A DNA stretch of 64,000 nt from Enoplolaimus lenunculus (Eukaryota > Nematoda > Enoplea > Enoplida > Thoracostomopsidae): positions 1 through 64,000 of the forward strand of contig JASANG010003829.1 of NCBI GenBank assembly GCA_030248215.1, written 5' to 3'. A program made the translations under genes and the position numbers. Positions within the stretch are counted from its first letter, which is position 1; the number at the start of each line of letters is the position of its first letter. The notes beneath the pieces were generated by a model. That model was not told the origin of the DNA. It saw nothing but the letters and a program-made list of their open reading frames with translations, and did not search any database. Shown one piece after another: positions 23,094 to 33,127 of the stretch.

Positions 23094-26000
23094 ATGAGTT
23101 TAGCAATTTTATTAGTCACAATAAAATTATTGTTGGCAACCGGTAAGTGTATTTCTTGATCAAGGCGTGTATATACCTAATTCTAAATCCTGGTTTTGAT
23201 TCCTGTTTGGGACGATTGATAGGCTAAGGTGGTCTCTGTTGGATCCGCCACTTAGACTCAACAAGGGATATATCCGCCAATCTTGCGAGAGGCTGGAAAT
23301 TGGATGCTTGCAAATTTTAGAATCACCCCAGTGCCTAGTATAGAAGTCGTAATTGGTTCTCGCTGTTACGATCGGTCGATAATACCCTTGAAAACACCAT
23401 TTCAGCAAGAAATACCGACTATGTGCATGACCTTATTATTAATATTTAAGATTAGCTTTCCAAAAAGCACTAAATATTATTAATAGCAGGTCGGACGTAA
23501 AAAAACAAAGGGGTCTGTTTATATTAAGCTCCTGTGTGCATTAAGGATTCGATTGTCGCATGCGTTGCTCCCCCATTCCATTCGCTGGCATAGTGTCGCT
23601 AGTGTGGAAGCTAAACCATGTCTACATCTTTGACTCCTTGGCATTGGTACACGCTTTCCACCCGAGAGCTCCGAATTCGAATCCTGGTGAAAGTGTCAGC
23701 TAAGTTTGGCTCAAATTTAAAATTTCACCATAAAAGTTTACATCTTGTGTTTGGTTTCAGAACAACTGTTTTAGTATGTTCAAATTTAAAACAATTCAAT
23801 CTAGTGCTACTCTGTTGTTAATATCATTTGCATGTTTTTGAGTTTTTCTATTTTCGAGGTTTTGATAACCGAGAATGCCCAAATAATCAACACCGATACG
23901 ATGCTGGTAATGGACTCTGCGGCAAATATTTCAACCAATGCCCACAAGGATACACTTGCCTTGATAGCGGAATTTGTTGTGGACAACGAAGAACTGCAGG
24001 TCAGTTCAAGCAAGGCCAATAACGGTGTTAGCGCTGGTCTACGCCTAACCAGCAGCTATCATCAGTTAGTGTCCGGTTTCCTAACAAATCGAACTACAGT
24101 GCTTGCAAACGATACACAACAACACTATAGTAAAAGTTTCACAAAATAAATTTTCAGGCTTGCGTCAGTTTGCTTTCATTGCTTTAAACGTTTCACACCT
24201 GCTTATATCGGTATAGATGTTGTGGCCCATGTTACTGTAAAGGCCGTCCCAATTTCCCGGGACACAAATATAGCCGGAGTACACACTTATGCGCTCCTGT
24301 TTACATATGCACAGATATATTTACGTAGGATATATATAATACATATGTATCTATATATATCTATCTATATAAATATATGCATCTGTCCCAACTGTCCCAT
24401 CTGTCCTAACTGTCCCATCTGTTCCAAGTGTCCCAACTGTCCCAACTGTCCCAACTGTGACATCTGTCCAGTCTGTCCCAACTTTCCATCTGTCCAAACT
24501 GTGCCATCTGTCCCAGCTGTCCCTTCTGTCCCGCTGTCTCATCTGTCCCAATTGTCCCGCTGTCCCAATTATATTTTTCGAATGTACTCCTGGTACATTG
24601 CTGTCCCGGGAAAATGGGACGGGTGCTCCTGGTGCATTTCTGTCCCGGGAAAATGGGACGACCTTTAAAGTAACATTGGCCGATGTTGTAGCCCAAGTCG
24701 TAATTTAGGCCAATCCGAATTGGGCTAGTCCAAAGCGGAATTACGACTTATGCTAACCAAAGGCGGAATTATGTGTGGTATAGCTGTACGTTTTCTGTTG
24801 GTTACCGATTGCGACAAATTAGCTAGTAAAACATAATTGGTAGCGAAGATGTACTTAATGATTTTCTTAGCCAATCAGAAAAGAGTATTCCCATCAACTA
24901 GTCGTATTTGAGTACGGCATTAAGGTAGTAACCAATCGCAAGGCGTGCACTTGTAGCAGAGAAAAATTACGCTATGGGTTAGCCCAAATCGTAATTCCGT
25001 GCTGGGTTAGTCCAATTCGAAATTGGGCTGAATTACGGCTTGAGCTACTACATAATATACTGCTCTTTGTATGTAGTAGTTTCAAAACATAAAAGGAAAA
25101 TTTGGAAATCTGCCCAAATGCGTAGGTGGGGCGTTCTAGCTTTAACAATATAGTTTGTCAATCACCTACACGTGTTATATATAACTTTTACAAATATGTG
25201 CTCCAAGGTATAATTTTCAGAGATTGCAAGTTCAACTCAACCAGAACAAGATGACGACTACGCCGATGAAGATTGGGAGCGATGGGAGCGTGAACTCGGT
25301 GAATCTGAGTTTGAAAACAACGGAGGCGCTGTTGATAATTTTGACATCGATCCGAGAGCCAACAAAATTGCAAATAATTTAAATGAAAATGAAATATCTA
25401 ATGAACAACTACAAATCAGGTACCAGATATGTATAGGTTACAGTTCTCAAACCATCAAGGAATAAAATGTTTAGACGAACACCGGATATAAATGAAATAT
25501 CCAATGAACAACTGCAAATCAGGTACCACATATGTATAGTTTACAGTTCTCATACCATCAAGGAATAAAATATTTTAGACGAACACCGGATATAAATGAA
25601 ATATCCAATGAAGAACTGCAAATCAGGTACCAGATATGTATAGTTTACAGTTCTCATACCATCAAGGAATAAAATATTTTAGACGAACACCGGATATAGA
25701 TGAAATATCCAATGAAGAACTGCAAATCAGGTACCAGATAGGTATAGTTTACAGTTCTCATACCATCAAGGAATAAAATGTTTAGACGAACACCGGATAT
25801 AAATGAAATATCCAATGAACAACTGCAAATCAGGTACCACATATGTATAGTTTACAGTTCTCATACCATCAAGGAATAAAATATTTTAGACGAACACCGG
25901 ATATAAATGAAATATCCAATGAAGAACTGCAAATCAGGTACCAGATATGTATAGTTTACAGTTCTCATACCATCAAGGAATAAAATATTTTAGACGAACA

Positions 26001-29000
26001 CCGGATATAGATGAAATATCCAATGAAGAACTGCAAATCAGGTACCAGATAGGTATAGTTTACAGTTCTCATACCATCAAGGAATAAAATATTTTAGACG
26101 AACACCAGATATAGATGAAATATCCAATGAAGAACTGCAAATCAGGTACCAGATATGTATAGTTTACAGTTCTCATACCATCAAGGAATAAAATATTTTA
26201 GACGAACACCGGATATAGATGAAATATCCAATGAAGAACTGCAAATCAGGTACCAGATATGTATAGTTTACAGTTCTCATACCATCAAGGAATAAAATAT
26301 TTTAGACGAACACCGGATATAGATGAAATATCCAATGAAGAACTGCAAATCAGGTACCAGATATGTATAGTTTACAGTTCTCATACCATCAAGGAATAAA
26401 ATATTTTAGACGAACACCAGATATAGATGAAATATCCAATGAAGAACTGCAAATCAGGTACCAGATAGGTATAGTTTACAGTTCTCATACCATCAAGGAA
26501 TAAAATATTTTAGACGAACACCGGATATAGATGAAATATCCAATGAAGAACTGCAAATCAGGTACCAGATATGTATAGTTTACAGTTCTCAAACCATCAA
26601 GAAATAAAATATTTTAGACGAACACCGGATGTTACTTATATATGCGTATATATTCGGACAGACATGCGGAAAACATTTCCAGATATATAAAAATATGCGA
26701 TACCCATTATGGGTGGCGGTATAGTTGAAGTCCGTCACAGTCCATCACCATGAGATATAATACATGCGTAATTCACGTACGATACTGAACGATGACGGAC
26801 GACGCCGGATGGGTAACGGAGGGCGCCGGACGTCAACAGAAGTACAGCGCAACCATAATACCAATTATTCACTTCTGCTTTTAGTATAAACTGTAATTTA
26901 GAAAGAACTATTCGAGCAGCTGTTTCCATGGTTCATACAGTATCGGCTAATGTTACTTTCAGGGGCGTAACAAAGCTTATTCCTATACCAAAGCCCACTG
27001 TTTCAAGCACCGCGAAAAAATGGAACAATCATCAAATTTAACATCAGCCATGACATTTGTATTCTTAAGTTTGCAAGCTTCGGATGCCGAAAGTTTTTTG
27101 AATTTCATCTCATGGTCTCACAGTTCTGTTCCAGAGCGACACATGCGGCACCATCGTCAGCTGCTGGGGAACCGTGTGAAGACAAAACATGGCAATGTTT
27201 TTGGCGTCCGAGTGTAGGACGGTGTAACAGTGCAAACGCGTTGAAATATTGTCGGCAGACTTGTGGTCATTGCGATTCGATGGTTCCAAGTAATAAACCA
27301 AGTAATCAAAGGGCATCTTCGTTCAATCGAAGACAAAATACCGACATTTCAGATACTGAAACCAACAGTCGAACCAATCGAATAAGTGACACGAACGAAG
27401 GTAAGGCTTTTGGGCGGATAAAATATTTTATATAACGTCTTTTGTTCAATCAAGTATTAAAACATTTATTGTTGTCATAAAGTTTCGGAAAACTCAGAGG
27501 TTGGCCAACTTTTCGACAGCAGAATAATTAAGCACTCCAGAGATTACCTTTAACTATTAGCGGACTGGCAACTAAAATCAAATTGTATACGTGAAATTCA
27601 AATTTTCTCCTTTGAAGAAACGAAACTATCTTTAGAAGCGCACACGAAACTTTAATTTACAAAAAGCTTAAGAAACGACTGTATTATGAAATAGTTGCTT
27701 GCTTTTTTTGAATCAGCTTCAAAACGTTAATACTGGCTGGCTAGTATAGATAGGTTTCAGGTGTTGTCTATACTTACTTTTACTATTAGGTTTAGGTATA
27801 GGCTTAGACTTAATAGGCTTAGGTTTAGGCATAGGCTTAGTGGGCAGGACCTTGTAGTTAACGGGGGCTATACTTTTTATAGGTCCATGTGAAGACATTT
27901 CATGGAAATGTTTTTGGCGTCCTGCAGTTGGTAGATGCAACAGTGCAAACGCTCGTCGTTACTGCCGGGAAACGTGTGGTCATTGTGGCGGTGACAGGCT
28001 GTCTCCACAAGGAGGATTTGGAAGCGGACCAGATAACCTGGCAAACTATGGCCGTGATCGCCATGGCCAGCCGTATGAAAAACCACAAGGAACTGGTGTG
28101 TTTGAAAAACAAGATGACCTGATATTAGGCCAATGCTACTCTGAGCGGAATTTCCCGTTTACCCACGAAACAGCAATCGGCCCGGAGTGCACTGGGCCAG
28201 CTTCGAACCAATATTTTCTTTGGTCTGTCGGGAGAGCCGGGACAGATCGGGCCTATGTTTTCGCTGGTTGGTCGGGACAGCGGAAACAGCTTCGAACCTA
28301 CTGTAGTGACCGGAATAAGAGGAGGGGGACTGATATTTATTTGGCTTCTTCAGAGAGTACCCCCCATTATTCGGTTACGGACTGATATTTTTCAACCTGC
28401 CGTCCGCCACCCTTCGTCACTGATATACATCCGGTATTGCAACTGTCTGTTGAATTAAACGTTTACTGTAGTGACCCGAATAAGAGGGAGGATCCCATTT
28501 TGAGTCCCAATCAATTAGACTCTGTATTTCTAATGAGAGTCCGTAAACGTGTAGAGTCCCGTAAGTTTGAAAGTATATAACCTTGCATTATCGCTCAAGC
28601 TTTTGATGCAACGCAAAAAACGTTTAATTCAACGAATTGTTGCAATATCGGATATATCAGTAACGAAGGGTTGAGGAGGGCTGGTTGAAAATAAATAAAA
28701 GTCCGTAACCGAATAACAAGGAAGGTACCATATGAAACTAGAATGAAATTTCATACATCGGCCAGTGTTACCCTAAAGGCTGTCCCATTTTCCCGGAAAA
28801 GAAATGTACCATGAGTACCCGTCCCATTTTCCCAGGACAGCAATGTACCAGGAGTACATACAAAAAAATATAACTGGGACAGCGGGACAGATGGGGCAGT
28901 TTGGGCAGATGGGACAGATTGGGACACTTGGGACAGTCGGGACAAATGGGACAGATTGGACAGCTTGAACAGATAGGACAGATGGGACAGTTTGGGCAGA

Positions 29001-30011
29001 TATGGGACAGTTTGGACAGATATGGGACAGTTTGGACAGATGGGACAGTTTGGACAGATGGGACAGTTGGGACAAATGGAACAGTTGGACAGATGGGACA
29101 GTTGGGACAAATGGAACAGTTGGACAGATGGGACAGTTGGGACACTTAGGACAGATGGGACAGTTTGGACAGCTTGGACAGACGGGACAGTTTGAACAGA
29201 TGGGACAGTTTGGACAGATATGGGACAAACGGGACAGTTGGGACAAATGGGACAGTTGGGACAGTTGGGACAGAGGGACAGATTGTACAGTTTGGACAGT
29301 CGCGACAAAAGGGACAGATGTGACATTTGGGACACTTACGACAGATGGGACAGGTTGGACAGATGGGACAGTTGGGGCAGATGGGACACTTGGGACAGTC
29401 GGGACAAATTGGGACAAATTGGACAGTTTGGACAGATGCGACAGTTTGGACAGATGGGGCAGTCGGGACAAATGGGACAGATGGGTCAGTTTGGACAGTT
29501 AGGACAGATGGGACAGTTAGGACAGTCGGGACAAATGGGACAGATTGGACAGTTGGGACCGTTGGACGCATATATATTTTATATTATATATATATATCCT
29601 ACGTAAAATATATCTGCCTGTGCATATGTAAACAGGAGCGCATAAGTGTGCACTCCGGGTATATTTCTGTCCCGGGAAATTGGGACGGCCTTTATAGTAA
29701 CATGGGCCCAGACATCTATCATGTCGTTGTGAAACTAAATATATAACACCCGCGAACAAAAACAACTGGGTGTACAAGCATATATTACAGCGTGTGAGCA
29801 ACTTAAGTTTGCAATCGTTTCAGGCTGTGTTCGTCCGTGCCTATATCAATTCGTTAATACCCTCAAATCAATGAATCCAGGAAAAATTTGTCACGCGTTT
29901 GGAAGACTTGAATGGTGCGTTAACGAGTGCCCAAAAGGATGGATCATGATGAAGTTGTTTCGACCACAAATGCGAGCACTTGAAGGCAAAGTGAACTCGT
30001 TTTGCTACTGA
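23094..30011 (+). CDS. Secreted Cys-rich protein with lustrin-type and two ShKT domains and a micro-exon repeat
   Basis: Exons: 23094-23142, 23859-23999, 25221-25419, eleven 48-nt micro-exons in 25475-26561, 27135-27400, 27883-28095, 29824-30011; all phases fit, 527 residues with every micro-exon or 351 with none. MSLAILLVTIKLLLAT is a short signal peptide. Exon 2 has six cysteines in a lustrin-like pattern (CPQGYTCLDSGICC). Exon 3 is acidic. Two exons carry ShKT domains (CFWRPSVGRCNSAN...CGHC and CFWRPAVGRCNSAN...CGHC), clearly duplicated. The last exon has a CVRPC...CVNEC pattern loosely like the nematode chondroitin-proteoglycan CPG4 family (weak). ShKT domains occur in secreted nematode proteins as channel ligands or protein-binding modules; the role here is unknown. 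The donor at 28095/28096 was chosen for phase and is the least certain border. Confidence 0.78.
24224..24681. mobile_element. hAT-like MITE with 9-bp GGGACAG minisatellite, short allele
   Basis: 458 bp, flanked by perfect 8-bp duplications GATGTTGT. It starts GGCCCATGTTACTGTAAAGG and ends with the near inverse. The middle (about 24378-24560) is a 9-bp tandem repeat of CTGTCCCAA type. It is in the opposite orientation to the larger relative at 28760-29708. Confidence 0.9.
24688..25048. mobile_element. Foldback element, GTAGCCCAAG termini
   Basis: Imperfect inverted ends: GTAGCCCAAGTCGTAATT at left and the inverse of GTAGCTCAAGCCGTAATT at right, with internal GGGCTAGTCCAA-type repeats. It starts inside the right-hand duplication of the MITE at 24224-24681. 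Class unknown. Confidence 0.65.
25420..26635 (+). repeat. 104-bp tandem repeat in which each unit is one intron plus one 48-nt exon
   Basis: Eleven complete units. Each has a 56-bp intron starting GTACCAGATATG (or near) and ending AAAATATTTTAG, then a 48-nt exon. Exon starts: 25475, 25579, 25683, 25786, 25890, 25994, 26098, 26202, 26306, 26410, 26514; a cut twelfth begins at 26618. Spacing is 104 bp throughout except one 103-bp unit. The exons enter and leave in phase 2, so any number can be kept or skipped without changing frame. Each encodes RRTPDIDEISNEELQI or a variant with N for D or Q for E. The seed is the end of exon 3 (25391-25419), which ends in the same motif and donor. Confidence 0.92.
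26636..27134. other. Intron after the micro-exon array
   Basis: Follows the truncated twelfth unit. Contains a GACGCCGGA-rich stretch near 26760-26860 resembling small elements near 1690 and 12980. The acceptor TGTTCCAG at 27134 was chosen over the nearby CACAG at 27123 because only it keeps the phase-2 frame into the first ShKT exon. Confidence 0.6.
27401..27882. other. Intron between the two ShKT exons
   Basis: 482 bp, AT-rich. A degenerate TTAGGC-type tract (GGCTTAGACTTAATAGGC) lies at about 27785-27840, just before the acceptor TTTATAG. Confidence 0.6.
28299..28735. mobile_element. Mariner-like MITE, inverted half-copy joined to a forward copy
   Basis: At about 28303 a right-hand terminal repeat appears in reverse (CTGTAGTGACCGGAATAAG), running to about 28463; a forward left end (CTGTAGTGACCCGAATAAG) begins at about 28466 and continues to near 28735 without its right terminus. 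Family as at 2077-2501. Confidence 0.75.
28760..29708. mobile_element. hAT-like MITE with expanded 9-bp GGGACAGTT minisatellite
   Basis: 949 bp, flanked by CATACATC and CAGACATC (7 of 8 match). Starts GGCCAGTGTTACCCTAAAGG and ends AGTAACATGGGCC. About 700 bp (28872-29570) is a tandem array of 9-bp units (GGGACAGTT, TGGACAGAT and variants). The long Trp-Asp-Ser-type and Cys-Pro-type open frames across it come from the repeat and are not genes. Confidence 0.9.
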
Positions 30012-30495
30012 AATGAAACACATAACGGTTTGGACATGCATCTTTCAGAGCTACATTGGTGGAAAATCAAACTTTCAAACGCTAAATACTTGTTTTGGCG
30101 AATTTACAGAAAAAGGCCACAACAGTAATATAGGCATATTCCGAAGCCTAAGCGTAAGAATGAGCTTATACCGAAGCAAAGCTTTGCAGTACCAAAAAAA
30201 CGTTCCACCCCAGATCTTTATACATGGGCCCTTTTGATTATCCGTCTCCGAAATTTTTACCGGTTGGCACCTTGGATCATCTACTTTTTGGGAACATGAG
30301 CTAGGGTGACTTCAAGGCAACGGGCTGGCGGTAAGATAGAGCTGTAACACACAACAGAAATTGTGTAAAATTCGGAAAATGTACGCGTAAGCAAGCAGCA
30401 ACCAAGGATTGCTGAAAATCCCGCTTTAGAAGCTATTCGGCTCAGAATTACACAAACGCTGAGTTTTAATTCATAAACATGTAGATACGAATGAT

Positions 30496-30680
30496 CAGTG
30501 CCGGGGCAGGCAGGTGCGGGGGCTCCCCCCAAAATTTCATGGTGGGGGCCCCAAACTCGCGCGCGAGAATCCAAACGCATTTTAAAACTTAAGCTGGTTT
30601 TGTTTCAACCGGTTAGAGTGGGGTCTCCTTTAAGAGTGCCCCCCAAATGGAGGGTATGGAGGGCAGCTGCTCCGGCCCTG
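30496..30680. mobile_element. Short hAT-like MITE, GC-rich
   Basis: 185 bp, flanked by perfect duplications CGAATGAT. Ends CAGTGCCGGGGCAG and the inverse of CAGGGCCGGAGCAG. A shorter relative lies at 34988-35096. Confidence 0.88.
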
Positions 30681-30849
30681 CGAATGATTAACCAATTTGG
30701 CCACCACCGCTATAACATTCAAAAAATATTACTACTAAAGTCCTGCTAAAGAAAACCCAATTTTCACACATTAAGCCATAAACAATTATACATTTCATCT
30801 ATACAGGATAACAGCATGCCCCTTCTATGCATTTGCATGGCTTAATTTT

Positions 30850-31018
30850 GACGCATGTAAAGAGCAGGGGTGGAACGTTTTTTCTGGGATTGCAACAGAG
30901 TAAGCTTATGCTTAAAACTATTTTTGCTTGGCTTAGGCCTAGGAATATGCTCATTCTTACGCTTAGGCTTAGGATTAGGAATATGCTTACTGTTCCACCC
31001 CTGCTCTTTACATGGGCC
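30850..31018. mobile_element. hAT-like MITE with TTAGGC-type interior
   Basis: 169 bp, flanked by TTAATTTT on both sides. The inverted ends contain CATGTAAAGAGCAGGGGTGG and its inverse; the interior has GCTTAGGCTTAGGATTAGG. Same layout as 2903-3063 and 3654-3820 but with diverged terminal repeats. Confidence 0.88.
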
Positions 31019-32223
31019 TTAATTTTTACACCCCCTGTATTCTGTTTTCGTAGATCATAATCTTGCCAAACACATTAAAACAAATCTGCAATAATTTTCC
31101 ATTGTGGCCAATGTTACTTGTAGGATGTAGCAGGAGAAATGAAAGTTGTACATGGGCATCCACGTGGAAGACTGCACCATATTGAACAAAAATAGGACAA
31201 TTATCTAAAGATAAATTTCTTTCGGTTAGCTGAATCATTTTGGAATCTAAAATTTCTATCGTTCATCAAAGTTTTTTTGTCCGCCACTTGCAAAATTCAG
31301 TTTAAAATGTACTGAACAAGTAAAAATAGCAAATTAGCATGGACCTCCATAGCTATGATTCTATGGTGCGATTATAATAATTAATGTCCAGCCTGAATAC
31401 CGACGCGATGAAATATTTTGGCCATACAAAATTGATACGCATCAACATGACAATGCACATTAAATACTTAACCAACTTCAAGTTTAAAGCGATGTTAAAT
31501 TAGAATAGTTTGTGAAGTGAAAGCCCTTTGAAGAAATCACTGGAGCTTTTTATACACTCCGGCTTGTTATAACTGCCATAACGTGCTATTAAACTTATAG
31601 AATACTCGATCATATAACAATTATACGGCCTTATTGCTATATATAATTAGAGAGCGCATATAACAACAAAAACATACAGTCCTGTCCAAACATACACCAT
31701 TCGATGTTACACAATATTCGTAATATCATTGGTCTGCAAACTTTCAAGATATTAATAAGAAATATATTGTCTATCATTGTACAGCTTGAAATTCGCCTAC
31801 AAATCTGAAGAAGATAAACTTATCATTTCAATAGAATCTCCTGTTCAAGATTACAGTGAATGAAAAAATATATTACACATAAATCAACGTACCTAATTAG
31901 AAATTTGCCAACATTCGGCTGTGGCAGCATCGTATGTAGCGTTAGTTTACATCTACCTATGTTAATCAATACTAAAGCTATATGTACCGGCTATCCGCAT
32001 TTCATACAGCATAATAAACGTTATGTCTAATACGATTAATGATATTCAGCTAGCAATACGTGCTGTACAAATTCAAAATACAAGCTCAAATTTAGATACG
32101 AATGTATACCACAACACAATTACAAAAAACAAATCTCTCGTCTGTGAAACACAACCAAATCATTTGATAAAATGATATAGAAAAGAAAAAGGCGCTTTTC
32201 AGTTTAAAACAAACCATAGAGAT

Positions 32224-33118
32224 CAGGGTGCGAAAGGATATCAAAAATGCTGGAGCTGGATAGTGTAATATCCGGCCGGAGCCGGATAGTTAGTTGTTCA
32301 TTGTTTTATTCAATCATATTCCTATAGTTTGTATATATTCCGGTTTGGTAAATTATATTACTGTTTGAAATATTATTTGAGCGCACTAATTATGATTTCC
32401 TTGTAAATTAATTGCCTATCACACAAAAAATAACCCGAGCTCATAGATTTTCAATTATTTATTACCTAAAATGCTTCAAATGCAAAACAAAAAACTCATA
32501 TAAAACATAAATTGTGATATATTCGTGTGTATGCAAATTTTTATCAAAATCTAATACATACTAAGCAGCATTCAGATATCAGAACGTAGCTCACAGTCTT
32601 CCTTCCCCGGACTAATATATCCAAGCTTACGTGACAAAACTTGACATCTCAAACCGATGCATTTTTAACACTTTAACAACGTCCATATTCCATTATTCTA
32701 TGTTCATGATTGTAGAGGTGTTTTAAGTTTTAAGCTATTCTTTCGCTTACAGAAGCTCACAATTAATGTCACTTTCCGACAACATAAATTAATTTGGCAA
32801 GAAGAAATCCTAATCGAAAACTTCACACGTATAAATGTTCAAAATTCATGTCACTGGCCACCCAACCATAATGCTGAAGTATCCTAATAGTGCAAAGCCA
32901 GATAGGTCGCACACGTCTCCTCAACTAACATACTTGGGCAGAAAATATAACACATGCAAACATTTACACCACGCGTATGACAGAATAAACAATGTAAAAG
33001 TATGCAACCGAAGTCAATCGGTTCCATTTTTTGAAATTTTTAAAACACATCCGGCAAGTTAGAATACCGGAGTCGAATGTCGATTTCTCGCCGGTCCCGG
33101 ACATCCGGCCGCACCCTG
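32224..33118. mobile_element. hAT-like MITE abutting the cold-shock gene stop codon
   Basis: 895 bp, starting CAGGGTGCG and ending CGCACCCTG, flanked by ATAGAGAT and ATAGAGAG (7 of 8 match). CCGG-rich near both ends, AT-rich in the middle, no coding capacity. The right-hand duplication (33119-33126) ends one base beyond the stop codon of the gene on the minus strand. Confidence 0.85.
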
Positions 33119-33127
33119 ATAGAGAGA

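Larger units (their letters stand above)
23143..25220. other. Introns 1 and 2 of the ShKT-domain gene
   Basis: Intron 1 (23143-23858) shows no recognisable element. Intron 2 (24000-25220) contains a hAT-like MITE at 24224-24681 and directly after it an imperfect inverted-repeat element at 24688-25048. Confidence 0.65.
28096..29823. other. Last intron of the ShKT-domain gene
   Basis: Almost entirely transposon: a rearranged mariner-like MITE (28299-28735) and the 949-bp GGGACAG-repeat MITE (28760-29708). Confidence 0.7.
30012..33127. other. Intergenic DNA between the ShKT gene and the cold-shock gene
   Basis: Contains hAT-like MITEs at 30496-30680, 30850-31018 and 32224-33118, and a TTAGGC-family fragment at about 30120-30230 whose right end is TACATGGGCC. 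From 31030 to 32223 the DNA is AT-rich with nothing recognised. Confidence 0.65.

Noticed and set aside
24222-24708. Cys-Pro-Ile/Asn-Cys repeat frame resembling a cysteine-rich protein
   Set aside because: Same 9-bp minisatellite in a shorter copy of that MITE; the frame begins and ends inside the transposon.
25420-26635. Regular 104-bp array as a CRISPR-like array
   Set aside because: The spacers are not unique: both parts of each unit are nearly identical in all copies and behave as intron plus exon of a eukaryotic gene.
28751-29606. Several long overlapping frames rich in Trp-Asp-Ser or Cys-Pro-Asn
   Set aside because: A 9-bp tandem repeat keeps all frames open on both strands; it is the interior of a MITE with defined ends and target duplications.
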